Positions 52,269 to 60,825 of a stretch of DNA of 64,000 nucleotides are shown here, piece by piece. The position numbers were made by a program, and so were the translations under genes. The stretch is from Rhodomicrobium sp052145435 (lineage in GTDB: Bacteria > Pseudomonadota > Alphaproteobacteria > Rhizobiales > Rhodomicrobiaceae). How positions within the stretch are numbered: the stretch's first letter is position 1; each line of letters opens with the position of its first letter. The stretch is taken from the NCBI GenBank assembly GCA_052145435.1, contig JBKQOR010000198.1:1-64000 (forward strand). Direction: 5' to 3'. The notes beneath the pieces were generated by a model. It was not told the origin of the DNA. It ran no database searches and worked only from the letters and a program-made list of their open reading frames with translations.

Positions 52269-52732
52269 AAAACCCCATCCACATCCTCGTCGTAGAGGGC
52301 CGCTTTTATCACCACATCTCCGATCAGCTGATTATCGGAGCCGAGATGACCTTGCGAGAGCAGGGCGCCACCTGGGAGGTCATGATGGTTCCGGGAGCGC
52401 TTGAGATCCCACAAGTGCTGTCGCTCGCGATCGAGGCCGGAATGTTCAGCGAAACCGCAGCCAACCCGTTCCATGGCTTTGTCGCGCTCGGATGCGTCAT
52501 ACGCGGCGAAACTTCCCACTATGAGATTGTCGCAGGGGAGTCCGCGCGCGCCCTCATGGCGCTTGCCACGACTCACAGCATTCCTTTGGGGAATGGCATC
52601 TTGACTGTCGAAAACGAGGAGCAGGCAGTTGCGCGCGCGGCCGTGAACGGCAAGAACAAGGGGCGCGATGCAGTTGAGGCTTGCCTTGAAGTCCTTCGCG
52701 TCAAGCGCGATTTTGCAAAGCGGCCCCGCTGA
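52265..52732 (+). CDS. ribH: 6,7-dimethyl-8-ribityllumazine synthase RibH
   Basis: 155 residues. Features: HILVVEGRFYHHISDQLIIG at the N-terminus, the substrate-binding VPGALEIPQVLSLAI, and the catalytic block VIRGETSHYEIVAGES, then LGNGILTVENEEQA. It condenses the RibB and RibD products to lumazine. The start overlaps the ribBA stop by four bases. The last 65 bases lie close to the upstream frame of nusB. Confidence 0.95.
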   Translation: MKNPIHILVVEGRFYHHISDQLIIGAEMTLREQGATWEVMMVPGALEIPQVLSLAIEAGMFSETAANPFHGFVALGCVIRGETSHYEIVAGESARALMALATTHSIPLGNGILTVENEEQAVARAAVNGKNKGRDAVEACLEVLRVKRDFAKRPR

Positions 52733-52778
52733 GTTCGTGTGTAGTGTCGATCACGCCGGGTTGATATCCGAAAGCTTG

Positions 52779-53294
52779 ATGATGGATATTGAGAACGATG
52801 GCAAACCTGGCACGGGGAACGGCACGCTTGCGCTGCCCGCGCGGACGCGCGCCCGGCTGGCCGCGGTGCAGGCACTCTATCAGATGGATCTCACGCAGCG
52901 CGATCTGAGTGAGGTTCTCGACGAATTTGTCTCGCACCGTTTCGAGACCGTCGAAATTTATGCCGGGGCGGATCGAAGCTTCTTCCGCGACATCGCTTCC
53001 GGCGTCGCTCACGGTCAAGCGCGGATCGACGCCGAGATCGCCGCGTACTTGGCCGAAGGCTGGCGCCTCTCGCGCATCGACAGCATTTTGCGCGCAATTC
53101 TGCGGTCCGGGGTTTACGAAATTCTGGAAAAGCCCGACGTGCCGGCGCGCGCGATCGTCAACGAGTATGTCGAGATCGCCCGCGATTTCTTCGGCGGCGA
53201 GGAACCGGCCGTCGTGAATGGCGTTCTCGACCGCGTGGCACGTAAGCAGAGGCAGGACGAGTTCGGACGCAAGGCGGCGAAACGGCAGGTTTAA
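52779..53294 (+). CDS. nusB: Transcription antitermination factor NusB
   Basis: 171 residues from ATG 52779 (52782 is also possible); the frame stays open to 52668 inside ribH. NusB features: ARLAAVQALYQMDLTQRDL (helix 1), LAEGWRLSRIDSILRAILRS and PARAIVNEYVEIARDFFGGE, then VNGVLDRVAR. With NusE it binds boxA of rRNA leaders for antitermination. It follows ribH closely, as in many bacteria. Confidence 0.95.
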   Translation: MMDIENDGKPGTGNGTLALPARTRARLAAVQALYQMDLTQRDLSEVLDEFVSHRFETVEIYAGADRSFFRDIASGVAHGQARIDAEIAAYLAEGWRLSRIDSILRAILRSGVYEILEKPDVPARAIVNEYVEIARDFFGGEEPAVVNGVLDRVARKQRQDEFGRKAAKRQV

Positions 53295-53340
53295 TTTAAA
53301 GCTTGTTCAGCTATCGGATCCGGCTATGACCCCGCCCCAC

Positions 53341-53448
53341 ACCCCTCATCCTGTCCTTCTCCCCATGGGAGAAGGGACGCCTGAATTGGCCGCTGAGCGT
53401 GCAACAACGTCCCCTCTCCCAGAGGGAGAGGGACAGGGTGAGGGGCGG
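53341..53448. repeat. Repeat element R1, copy before thiL
   Basis: ACCCCTCATCCTGTCCTTC and CTCCCAGAGGGAGAGG, closing with GGGTGAGGGGCGG, share the plan of R1: CTCAC-rich left arm, GGTGAGG right arm, and a GGGACGCCTGAA core like that at 60752-60765. It fills the gap between nusB and thiL; the thiL frame is open through part of it. Confidence 0.75.
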
Positions 53449-53470
53449 AACGCTCAATTGGTATAAGCCT

Positions 53471-54466
53471 ATGCGTCTTGGCGAAATCGCCCTGATCTCA
53501 GATTATCTGGCACCGCTTGCGGTTCATCCGGGCGCTTTCGGCCTAAAAGACGATGCGGCGCTTTTGACAGCGCTTCCCGCGAGCGGGCTTGTCATTACTT
53601 CCGATGGGCTTACGGCTGGCGTGCACTTTTTCGAGGACGACGATCCTGGCGATGCCGCCTATAAGGCGATCGCGGTGAATGTGTCCGACCTCGCCGCAAA
53701 AGCTGCGCGGCCGCTCGCCTATACTTTGACGCTCGCGCTTGCCGAAGCGCCAACCGGGGAATGGGCGCAGCGCTTTACCGCAGGCCTCGCGCGGGCGCAG
53801 GCAAAGTTCGGCATCGCTCTGCTCGGCGGCGATACCGTTTCCGCGCGCGGCGCCTGGTGGATGTCCATTACAGCGTTCGGCGAGGCCTCATCTCGCGGGC
53901 TCGTTCCACGCGGCGGCGCCAAGCCGGGGGACCTTCTCTACGTCAGCGGCACAATCGGCGATGCCGCGCTCGGCCTGCGTTTGCGCCTTCCCGGAGAAAG
54001 CTTCGGATCGCTTCTGTCCGTGGAACAGCAAGAGTTCCTGCGTTCGCGCTATCTCTATCCCGAGCCGCGGCTTGGCCTGGCAGCCGCTCTCGCGAGCGAA
54101 GCGTCGGCGGCGATGGATATTTCCGATGGCCTCGCCCTCGATCTGTCCCGGATGTGCGAGGTGTCGCACGTCTCGGCCGAAATCGCGGTATCCGCGATCC
54201 CGCTTTCGGACGCGGCACGAACGCTGACAGCGCCGGCGGGCGGAGACGCGCTGCAAACAATTTTGACTGGCGGCGACGATTACGAGATTTTGGCAGCCGT
54301 CCCGCCAGAGCGTGCGGCTGCCTTCGAGGCTGCAAGCCGCAAAGCTGGCGTGCCGGTCACCCGCATTGGGACCGTAAGCGCCGGCGCGGGCACGCCGAAG
54401 TTTAGGACCGCCGGCGGACTGGAACTCGAGCTTTCCGCCAAGGGCTTCGAGCATTTCAAGGTTTAA
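53471..54466 (+). CDS. thiL: Thiamine-monophosphate kinase ThiL
   Basis: 331 residues from ATG 53471; an upstream in-frame extension (to 53399) is read through the repeat and is unlikely. Family blocks: LKDDAALLTALPASGLVITS, VNVSDLAAKAARPLAYTLTL, ALLGGDTVSARGAW, AMDISDGLALDLSRM and TGGDDYEILAAVP. It phosphorylates thiamine monophosphate to the diphosphate, the cofactor needed by the 2-oxoacid oxidoreductase above and other enzymes. Confidence 0.94.
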   Translation: MRLGEIALISDYLAPLAVHPGAFGLKDDAALLTALPASGLVITSDGLTAGVHFFEDDDPGDAAYKAIAVNVSDLAAKAARPLAYTLTLALAEAPTGEWAQRFTAGLARAQAKFGIALLGGDTVSARGAWWMSITAFGEASSRGLVPRGGAKPGDLLYVSGTIGDAALGLRLRLPGESFGSLLSVEQQEFLRSRYLYPEPRLGLAAALASEASAAMDISDGLALDLSRMCEVSHVSAEIAVSAIPLSDAARTLTAPAGGDALQTILTGGDDYEILAAVPPERAAAFEAASRKAGVPVTRIGTVSAGAGTPKFRTAGGLELELSAKGFEHFKV

Positions 54467-54534
54467 TCCAGGCAGAGCTTTGCTATACTTAGCTCTTTGA
54501 CCCGCTCTTTCGAGCCTTGGAATCCAGCTCCTAC

Positions 54535-55344
54535 ATGACTCTCGAACTCATCCACACGGCGGCCGAGGGCAAGACAAAGCCCGTCAAGCTCCTGTTCGTT
54601 CACGGCATTTGCACCGGCGCCTGGATTTGGGAGCGGAGTTTCCTGCCATTCTTCGCCGGACTTGGCTACGATAGTTACGCGCTCTCCTTGCGCGGGCACG
54701 GTAAAAGCGCAGGGCGCGAGAAAATCCGCCAATTCGTCCTCGGCGATTTCGCGGATGACGTGGACTGGGCGGTGAAGCAAATAGGCGCGCCCGTTGTGGT
54801 GGTGGGCCATTCGTTAGGGGGCGCCGTCGTGCAGAACTACGTAAAGCGCGGTGGCAAGACGGCCGGCATTGTACTGTTTTGTGCTGTCCCCCCGCATGGC
54901 CTGCTCCGGGCAACCGCAGTTCTCCTTGCCCAAAATCCGCCGCTCGCGAACGAGCTGCGCAAGGCTATCGCCCGTGGATTGCAGGCGGCAGACCTCGAGG
55001 TGATCGAGAACGGACTGTTTGCTCACGCGCCCGCGCCCGAGCTTCGCCGGATGCTATTCGAGCGGCTGGACGGAATAGCGGAGACCGCGGGCCGGCAGGC
55101 CTTCGGGTGGGTGCCCTTTGCGCCGCTGCCCTGGTCAATGCCAAAGGTTTTCGTCATAGGTGGCGAGCGGGATTGGTTTGTCCCCTCGGGCTGTGTCCGG
55201 ATGACTGCGATCTATTACGGCGTGCGCTCAGTGATCGTGAAGAACGGCGCTCATGCCGTCATGCTCGACGGGAATTGGCGCGATGCGGCCGAGCCCATTG
55301 CGGATTGGCTCACGGCATCTTTCGCCGGCGAACCCAGCCGGTAG
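54535..55344 (+). CDS. Alpha/beta hydrolase
   Basis: 269 residues from ATG 54535; TTG 54517 is an alternative. The nucleophile elbow is VVGHSLGGAVV with Ser near residue 91; LLFVHGICTGAWIWERSF is the oxyanion region, and a late His in KNGAHAVMLDGNW completes the likely triad. Substrate is unknown; relatives act on lipids or esters. It lies 68 bases after thiL in the same direction, with no clear functional link, and converges with the GGDEF/EAL gene. Confidence 0.88.
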   Translation: MTLELIHTAAEGKTKPVKLLFVHGICTGAWIWERSFLPFFAGLGYDSYALSLRGHGKSAGREKIRQFVLGDFADDVDWAVKQIGAPVVVVGHSLGGAVVQNYVKRGGKTAGIVLFCAVPPHGLLRATAVLLAQNPPLANELRKAIARGLQAADLEVIENGLFAHAPAPELRRMLFERLDGIAETAGRQAFGWVPFAPLPWSMPKVFVIGGERDWFVPSGCVRMTAIYYGVRSVIVKNGAHAVMLDGNWRDAAEPIADWLTASFAGEPSR

Positions 55345-55391
55345 CCGTTTTGCCATGAATGAGCATCGGCCGGATTTTATTTCCAAGCGAG

Positions 55392-58300
55392 CTATGATTT
55401 TTCCCGGCGGCTGAAAGGAAACGAGGAGCGTAAAGGCTCCGCTCCGGCTGGTTGCGCTGGCCTTTGGCTAGGCGCCGCGCGCGAGGGCGGGGGAACCTCG
55501 GCCTGCGTCCGCTCCAACGGCGCTCCGCTCGCATCTGGCCTCGGCTTGCTTCCCAGGCCGAAGCGGGGCCGCCGCTTTCCGTTGCTTCCCGGGCGCTTCT
55601 CCGCAGGCGCGGGCGGGGCTGTTTCCTTCGCCTCGGCTTCAGCCAGAGCGAGCGCATTTTCCCTCTCCTTCTCCCGCTCTCTCTCGTCCCGCTCCTTTTC
55701 CTTTCCGGCTCTGCGCTCGGCGCGCTTTGCTTCTTTTTCTTGTTCCCTGTCATCGCGGCGCGCCGAGCGCGCAATAGCGTTCAGCAGGTTTACGACCTCG
55801 CGTTCGGTCAGAAGCTCGCTGTAGAAAAAGCCTTGCCCGAAATCGCAGCCAACGGCCCGGACATAGGCCAAGTCTTCCTCGGTATCCACACCTACGGCAA
55901 CGACATCCTTGCCGAGCTCGTGAGCGATCGTCAGCACTGCTTTGAGCACCATCGCACTCGACCTTTCCTTATCGCTCAAAGTCACAAGCGAACGGTCGAT
56001 CTTGATGGCGTCGATCGAGAGGCGGTGCCAATACGACAAGGAGGAAAAGCTGACGCCGAATTCATCGAGCGCGACGCTTACGTTCAAGCTCTTAAGCCAG
56101 TCGAGGATCTCGATCGCTTGCTCAGGGTTGGAATTGACCAGGCTTTCCGCGATTTCGAGCCGGAGCGCCCCTTTCGGTAGAGTCTCACGTCCGATAATGA
56201 GCCGGAGATTCTGCACAAGGTCGTGGTGGAAAAGCTGCTGGCTCGACATATTGAGGCTGACGTAAATCGGATCGTCGCGCTGCAAAATGCGATGCCATCG
56301 CGCGCCCTGCCGGATGCAGCGCTCGAAGATATAGGCCCAAAGCTCTCCCGACAGTCCCGCGGCCTCCGCCGCTGCCTCGAACTCCGGCAGGCTCAGCCGT
56401 CCGAGCGCCGGGTGATCCCATAGAACGAAAGCCTCCATGCCCGCGAGGCGTTCATCGCCGATCCGGATGATGGGCTGGTAAAGGACACGGATTTGGCGCC
56501 GCTCGATGGCATGCTTCAGGTCCGACTGAACGATCGAGCGCTCATCGGCCGCGCCACGCATTTCAGGTTTGAACAGCTCGATTCTGTCTGCGCCGGCGCG
56601 CTTGGCTCGATACATCGCGCTTTCGCCCTCGCGGAGGAGATCTTCGGCGTTCTCCTGGGTTCCGTCGTACATGGCAATGCCGATGCTGCCGGTGAGCACA
56701 AGGTCCCGCCCCCCAGCCTTCATGGGTGTGCGGAGCGAGCGTCTGACGCGCTCCGCAAGCATGGCGATGTGGCGCGGCTCGGTGTCCTCGGAAATCAGGA
56801 TCGCAAATTGTAGCGCGCTTACGCGCGCGAGCGTGTCCTGCGGTGAGATGTGACGTGTGAGCCGGCGGGCGATCGTCAGGAGCACGCCGTCGTTCGTGGC
56901 GAAATCTGGGGACCGCGCTTGGTTTTTTAGAGCGTCGAGATCGATGAAAAAGACCGTCGGCTTTATGTTCTCGTCTTTCGCACGCGCCAGCGCGGTCTGC
57001 AGCCTATCGATGAACAGCTCTCTGTTCGGCAAGCCCGTCAAACCGTCGCGGATGGCGTTGTGAAGAAGCCGTTCCTGCGCGCGCTTTTGCGCCGTGACGT
57101 TGCGCATGAGACCGACGCCGCGAAGAGCCCGTGTGGTTCGCTGCTGCGTCACCGCCGCCCTGAGTTCGTACCAAAGATAGCCCCCATCGGGCCTCTTCAT
57201 GCGAAATTCGAGATTGATGTCGCCGCCTTGACGCTCGCGTATCGTCCACATGGTTAGGCGCATCCGCTCGCGGTCGGAGGCGTGAAGGAATTGTAGCCAA
57301 TTTTCTTGGGAGCATCGGAGCGAACCGGGAGGAATGCCAAGCGCGGTCTCAACCTCAGGACCAGTGTTGATCTCGTTGCGCCGCCCATCCCATTCCCAAA
57401 CGCTCGCGCCGGAAGCTTCGAGCGCCATCACGCGCAGCTTGAACTGGCCCGCGTCCTCGCCGATCGCTCCGGGATCGGCCGTCTGGAACGCGTATTGCGT
57501 GACGGTGAAGCCGATCAGGGCGAGAAAAAGCACGAGCCCCGCCGAAAGAGCAGAGACGACGATGTCGCCGGAAACCTTGCCGGTGATGGTGACGGCCGAA
57601 GCGAACAGCCAGACCATGAACAGCATCCAGGACGGCACGAGCGACAGCGCCCGCTCCTGGCCGCGAAGGGCAAGAAAGCCGATCAGTGCACTTCCGGCGA
57701 TCGCGATAGGTATGAAGGAGAGCCGGGCTAAGCTCGCGGTCGCCTGAGCATCCACAAGAGCGAAAACGATCAAGCCCAGCTGTGCGGCGATCCAGCCGAA
57801 AAAGGCCAAGCTGATCCAATTATGCCAGAGCCTGAGATTGAGGAAGGTGTAGATGAATACGACAAGGCTTGCGGCAAAGGCTGCCTCCGCGGCCGCCCTG
57901 TAGGTTCCGTTGTCCTCCGATGTCAGCTGGAAAAGCTTATGCCAAAAGCCGAAATCGACACAGAGATAGGCGAGCGCCGACCACGCAACGAGAGCTGCAG
58001 CGGGGAAGATTGCCTTGTGATTGGCTGCGAAGATTGCCGTGAGGAAGATGGCAAGCAGCCCTGTGATCCCGAGCAGGATGCCGTGAAAGAGGTTGATATC
58101 TCTCTGGTGTTTACCGAAACTCGCCGGTGAGTTCAGGAACAGCCTTGGGACCGACGCCGACGCCAGCTCGACGATAAAGGTGACTGTCGTGCCGGGCTCG
58201 ATCGATAGCCTGTAAATGTCGAGATGGTCGTAGTCCTCATTTCGCTCCGGGCGGAAGCCCAAGGATGGCGTGACATTGGTGATGCGCGGCGCGTCGAGAT

Positions 58301-58742
58301 CCGGCTTGAGAACGCGGGAGCCTACGATGTCGTATCTCTGCGCGGTCAGCCAGCGCGTAATTGGCTTGTCGTTAGGATTGCTCAATGCAAAGACAACCCA
58401 GCTCGGATTGGTTCCGGGCGTCTTGGCGGACACGGTCATTCGTCCAACGATCCCGTCCGCGCTCGGCGCGGTTTCGACGCTGAGTTTGTCGCCCCGGCGT
58501 TCGTAAAATTCGCCAAGAAGTGTAATGTCGATCTTTTCGTCGGCGGGACCGATGATGATGGGCTCGACCGCCAGCGCAGAGGAGCCGAGGCACGCCAGCG
58601 AGAGAAAAAGCGCAGCGGCAAACGCTAGAACGAGGTGAAGGGAACTCCGCTGGCAGCGGACCCGGGCCGCCGCGATCCAGCGCCCTGGCCGTGTCGGGCA
58701 AACTCCTATCACGCAGCGAAAGTCATGGTAGGGGATCGTCAT
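55392..58742 (-). CDS. Membrane GGDEF/EAL protein with degenerate catalytic motifs
   Basis: 1116 residues from ATG 58742 (overlaps the acetyltransferase end by 20 bases; ATG 58781 is an alternative). Order: signal segment (about 35-60), periplasmic beta-rich domain, seven membrane segments (about 215-430, 7TMR-DISM-like), PAS (about 450-575), GGDEF (about 585-745), EAL (about 755-1000), and a highly charged tail. The GGDEF signature is replaced by SALQF (RVSALQFAIL). In the EAL domain EAL reads EAF, DDFG reads DEFG and AEGVE reads AVGVD. It probably binds or senses cyclic di-GMP, or is inactive, and may link to motility. Confidence 0.85.
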   Translation of the reverse strand: MTIPYHDFRCVIGVCPTRPGRWIAAARVRCQRSSLHLVLAFAAALFLSLACLGSSALAVEPIIIGPADEKIDITLLGEFYERRGDKLSVETAPSADGIVGRMTVSAKTPGTNPSWVVFALSNPNDKPITRWLTAQRYDIVGSRVLKPDLDAPRITNVTPSLGFRPERNEDYDHLDIYRLSIEPGTTVTFIVELASASVPRLFLNSPASFGKHQRDINLFHGILLGITGLLAIFLTAIFAANHKAIFPAAALVAWSALAYLCVDFGFWHKLFQLTSEDNGTYRAAAEAAFAASLVVFIYTFLNLRLWHNWISLAFFGWIAAQLGLIVFALVDAQATASLARLSFIPIAIAGSALIGFLALRGQERALSLVPSWMLFMVWLFASAVTITGKVSGDIVVSALSAGLVLFLALIGFTVTQYAFQTADPGAIGEDAGQFKLRVMALEASGASVWEWDGRRNEINTGPEVETALGIPPGSLRCSQENWLQFLHASDRERMRLTMWTIRERQGGDINLEFRMKRPDGGYLWYELRAAVTQQRTTRALRGVGLMRNVTAQKRAQERLLHNAIRDGLTGLPNRELFIDRLQTALARAKDENIKPTVFFIDLDALKNQARSPDFATNDGVLLTIARRLTRHISPQDTLARVSALQFAILISEDTEPRHIAMLAERVRRSLRTPMKAGGRDLVLTGSIGIAMYDGTQENAEDLLREGESAMYRAKRAGADRIELFKPEMRGAADERSIVQSDLKHAIERRQIRVLYQPIIRIGDERLAGMEAFVLWDHPALGRLSLPEFEAAAEAAGLSGELWAYIFERCIRQGARWHRILQRDDPIYVSLNMSSQQLFHHDLVQNLRLIIGRETLPKGALRLEIAESLVNSNPEQAIEILDWLKSLNVSVALDEFGVSFSSLSYWHRLSIDAIKIDRSLVTLSDKERSSAMVLKAVLTIAHELGKDVVAVGVDTEEDLAYVRAVGCDFGQGFFYSELLTEREVVNLLNAIARSARRDDREQEKEAKRAERRAGKEKERDEREREKERENALALAEAEAKETAPPAPAEKRPGSNGKRRPRFGLGSKPRPDASGAPLERTQAEVPPPSRAAPSQRPAQPAGAEPLRSSFPFSRREKS

Positions 58743-59310
58743 TGAGGAGCGCAAAAAGCCAGTGATCTTGCCATGTGCCATTAATTTTCAGATACCGCCG
58801 GGCTAAACCCTCATATTGGAAGCCTGTCCGGGTTAGAAGCGCGGCCGACGCCTTGTTTTCAGGCAAACAGGCAGCTTCCAACCGGTGAAGACGCAAGACA
58901 TCGAAAACAAACCAAGTGACTGCCCGGACACCTCTGGTCATATAGCCTTGCCGGGCATAGGGTGCGCCGATCCAATACCCTAAGGAGCAGCTCTGACTTA
59001 CGCCCCGGCGGATACTGCTCAAGGTTATACCGCCGATTAAGGCTTTATCAGAGGTTCTAAACAGAAAAAAGGCATAACCGAGATCTTGGCGCGCATCGTT
59101 AGAATAATAGCGGATGCGGCGCCGGTAGGTGTCCTTGTCGAGCTCGTCGCGCGTCCAGCGCGGCTCCCAGGGCTCGAGGAAATCCCGGCTTTCGCCCCGA
59201 AGCGTGGCCCAGGCTTTATAATCGGCCATTTGGGGCTCGCGCAGAAAGACGCCATCGCCCTCGACATGGGATTTGCTTTCCGAAAAGAACATTCGCGCGC
59301 TGCCGAGCAT
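58723..59310 (-). CDS. GNAT family acetyltransferase, RimJ-like
   Basis: 195 residues. Features: FLREPQMADYKAWATLRGES, GITLSSIRRGVSQSCSLGYW, the acetyl-CoA loop GAPYARQGYMTRGVRAV, and NKASAALLTRTGFQYEGLAR near the C-terminus. Relatives acetylate the N-terminus of ribosomal protein S5 or other proteins. It lies between the M16 peptidase gene and the GGDEF/EAL gene, an arrangement found in other Hyphomicrobiales. Confidence 0.9.
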   Translation of the reverse strand: MLGSARMFFSESKSHVEGDGVFLREPQMADYKAWATLRGESRDFLEPWEPRWTRDELDKDTYRRRIRYYSNDARQDLGYAFFLFRTSDKALIGGITLSSIRRGVSQSCSLGYWIGAPYARQGYMTRGVRAVTWFVFDVLRLHRLEAACLPENKASAALLTRTGFQYEGLARRYLKINGTWQDHWLFALLNDDPLP

Positions 59311-59319
59311 GGCTTAAAC

Positions 59320-60603
59320 TCACGCCGCTAGGAGAGTGCCAGCGAGGAATGCCTCGGCAGCGTCGGATACAGCGGAGGACGCTCCCCTCGCACCGACGGT
59401 AGCAGAAACCATTTCCGGCTTTGTCCGGAAGCGGCAGCCCACAGCCTGAACATCCTCGCAAGTGACCCCTTCGATTTTTTCGACCAGCTCCTCATTGGTC
59501 AGCGGCCGTCCGAATACCATGAGATCCCAAGCGAGCTGGCCGGCTCTTGCCTCGCAGCTTTCGAGGCTCATGAAGAGCCCTGCCTTGAGCTGGGCCTTGG
59601 CACGCGCAAGCTCCTGCGCGGCCGGACCATCCTCCGCAAGGCTGGCTAAAATGCCGAGCGAGAGCGTTGCCAGCTCCCGCAATTGCTGCGGGCTCGTTGC
59701 CGCGTGAAGGCCGATGATCCCGCTATCGGAATAGCCCCAATCGAAGGCGTGAATGTCGTAGCAAAGGCCGCGCTTCTCGCGGACCTCCTGAAACAGGCGC
59801 GATGCCATGCCGCCGCCTGCAATCCCCGCAAATATCCGGCCGGCGAACGAGGACTCGTGATCGTTCGGAAAGCCCTCGAAGGCATATATCACATGACATT
59901 GCTCAAACCGCTTATCCGAAACCGCGTGGCCGCCTTCGAACTTGGCGCGTTTAGCCGGGCGCGGAGCCTCGGAGGGCATGGCACCGAAGAGCTCGCCCGC
60001 GAGCTTGTGAAGGGCATCGTGATCGACGGCGCCCGCCGCGCTGAGGATCATACGGGAGGCTGCATAGTTCTCGTTCCGGAAGCGCTTGAGATCGGCTGCT
60101 GCATGGCGCGAGATCGTGCGGGAGGTGCCGAGGATCGACCGGCCCAGCGGCTGGTTCGTGTAGGCTTCTGCAAGTGCGAGGTCGAAGACGATGTCGTCCG
60201 GGCTGTCTTGCGTAGCCGCGATTTCCTGAAGGATCACCTCGCGCTCGCGGTCCATCTCGTCGTCGGTGAAGGCAGGGTTGAGGAGGAGGTCGCCGATCAG
60301 CTTCAAGCCCAATTCAACGTCGCATTTGAGGACGCGGGCATAATAGTTCGTCGCCTCCGAGGAGGTGACTGCGTTCAATGCGCCGCCCGCATTTTCTATT
60401 TCCTCGGCGATTTGCATCGGCGTGCGCGCAGGCGTGCCTTTGAACGCCATGTGCTCGAGGAAATGAGCGACCCCATGCTCGCTGTCCAATTCAGCGCGCG
60501 CTCCCGCATTGACGAAGACGCCGACGGTTGCGGTTTCGAGCCCCGCCATGCGGTGCGTTACGATCCGCATGCCGTTGCTGAGCTGGCTGGTTTGAACTGT
60601 CAT
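59320..60603 (-). CDS. M16 family zinc peptidase (processing peptidase beta-like)
   Basis: 427 residues. The inverted zinc motif HxxEH is at 47-51 in VAHFLEHMAFKGT, with the distal Glu in VILQEIAATQDSPDD near residue 127. FVNAGARAE and QHIxx-type neighbours match the mitochondrial processing peptidase beta group; ENAGGALNAVTSSEATNYYA is typical. No signal peptide, so a cytoplasmic place is expected. It follows thrC by 63 bases and precedes the RimJ-like gene by nine. Confidence 0.93.
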   Translation of the reverse strand: MTVQTSQLSNGMRIVTHRMAGLETATVGVFVNAGARAELDSEHGVAHFLEHMAFKGTPARTPMQIAEEIENAGGALNAVTSSEATNYYARVLKCDVELGLKLIGDLLLNPAFTDDEMDREREVILQEIAATQDSPDDIVFDLALAEAYTNQPLGRSILGTSRTISRHAAADLKRFRNENYAASRMILSAAGAVDHDALHKLAGELFGAMPSEAPRPAKRAKFEGGHAVSDKRFEQCHVIYAFEGFPNDHESSFAGRIFAGIAGGGMASRLFQEVREKRGLCYDIHAFDWGYSDSGIIGLHAATSPQQLRELATLSLGILASLAEDGPAAQELARAKAQLKAGLFMSLESCEARAGQLAWDLMVFGRPLTNEELVEKIEGVTCEDVQAVGCRFRTKPEMVSATVGARGASSAVSDAAEAFLAGTLLAA

Positions 60604-60660
60604 TGTATGAACCTTGAAGAAAGCTAGAGTCTGTTTTGCACACTATGGAAAGAGCCTAAG

Positions 60661-60825
60661 CCTCCCTCACTCTGTCTCTCTCCCCGCAAGCTCGCCTTGG
60701 CGAGCTTGCATCTCAATGTTATCGCGCTCGCAAGCGAGCGCGATGGGGAGAGAGGACGCCTGAACAGGCGCTTCCGCCTTCTCCCTCCCCCCTCGGGGAA
60801 AGGGGTGGGGTGAGGGGGGACTTCC
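60661..60825. repeat. Palindromic repeat element R1 at the 3' end of thrC (copy 2)
   Basis: Bases 60661-60760 match 38561-38660 at 95 of 100 positions counted by eye, including the hairpins AAGCTCGCC / GGCGAGCTT and ATCGCGCTCGC / GCGAGCGCGAT. It is read on the opposite strand from that of copy 1. It holds the stop codon of thrC, so about 52 residues of that protein come from the repeat. Confidence 0.9.
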
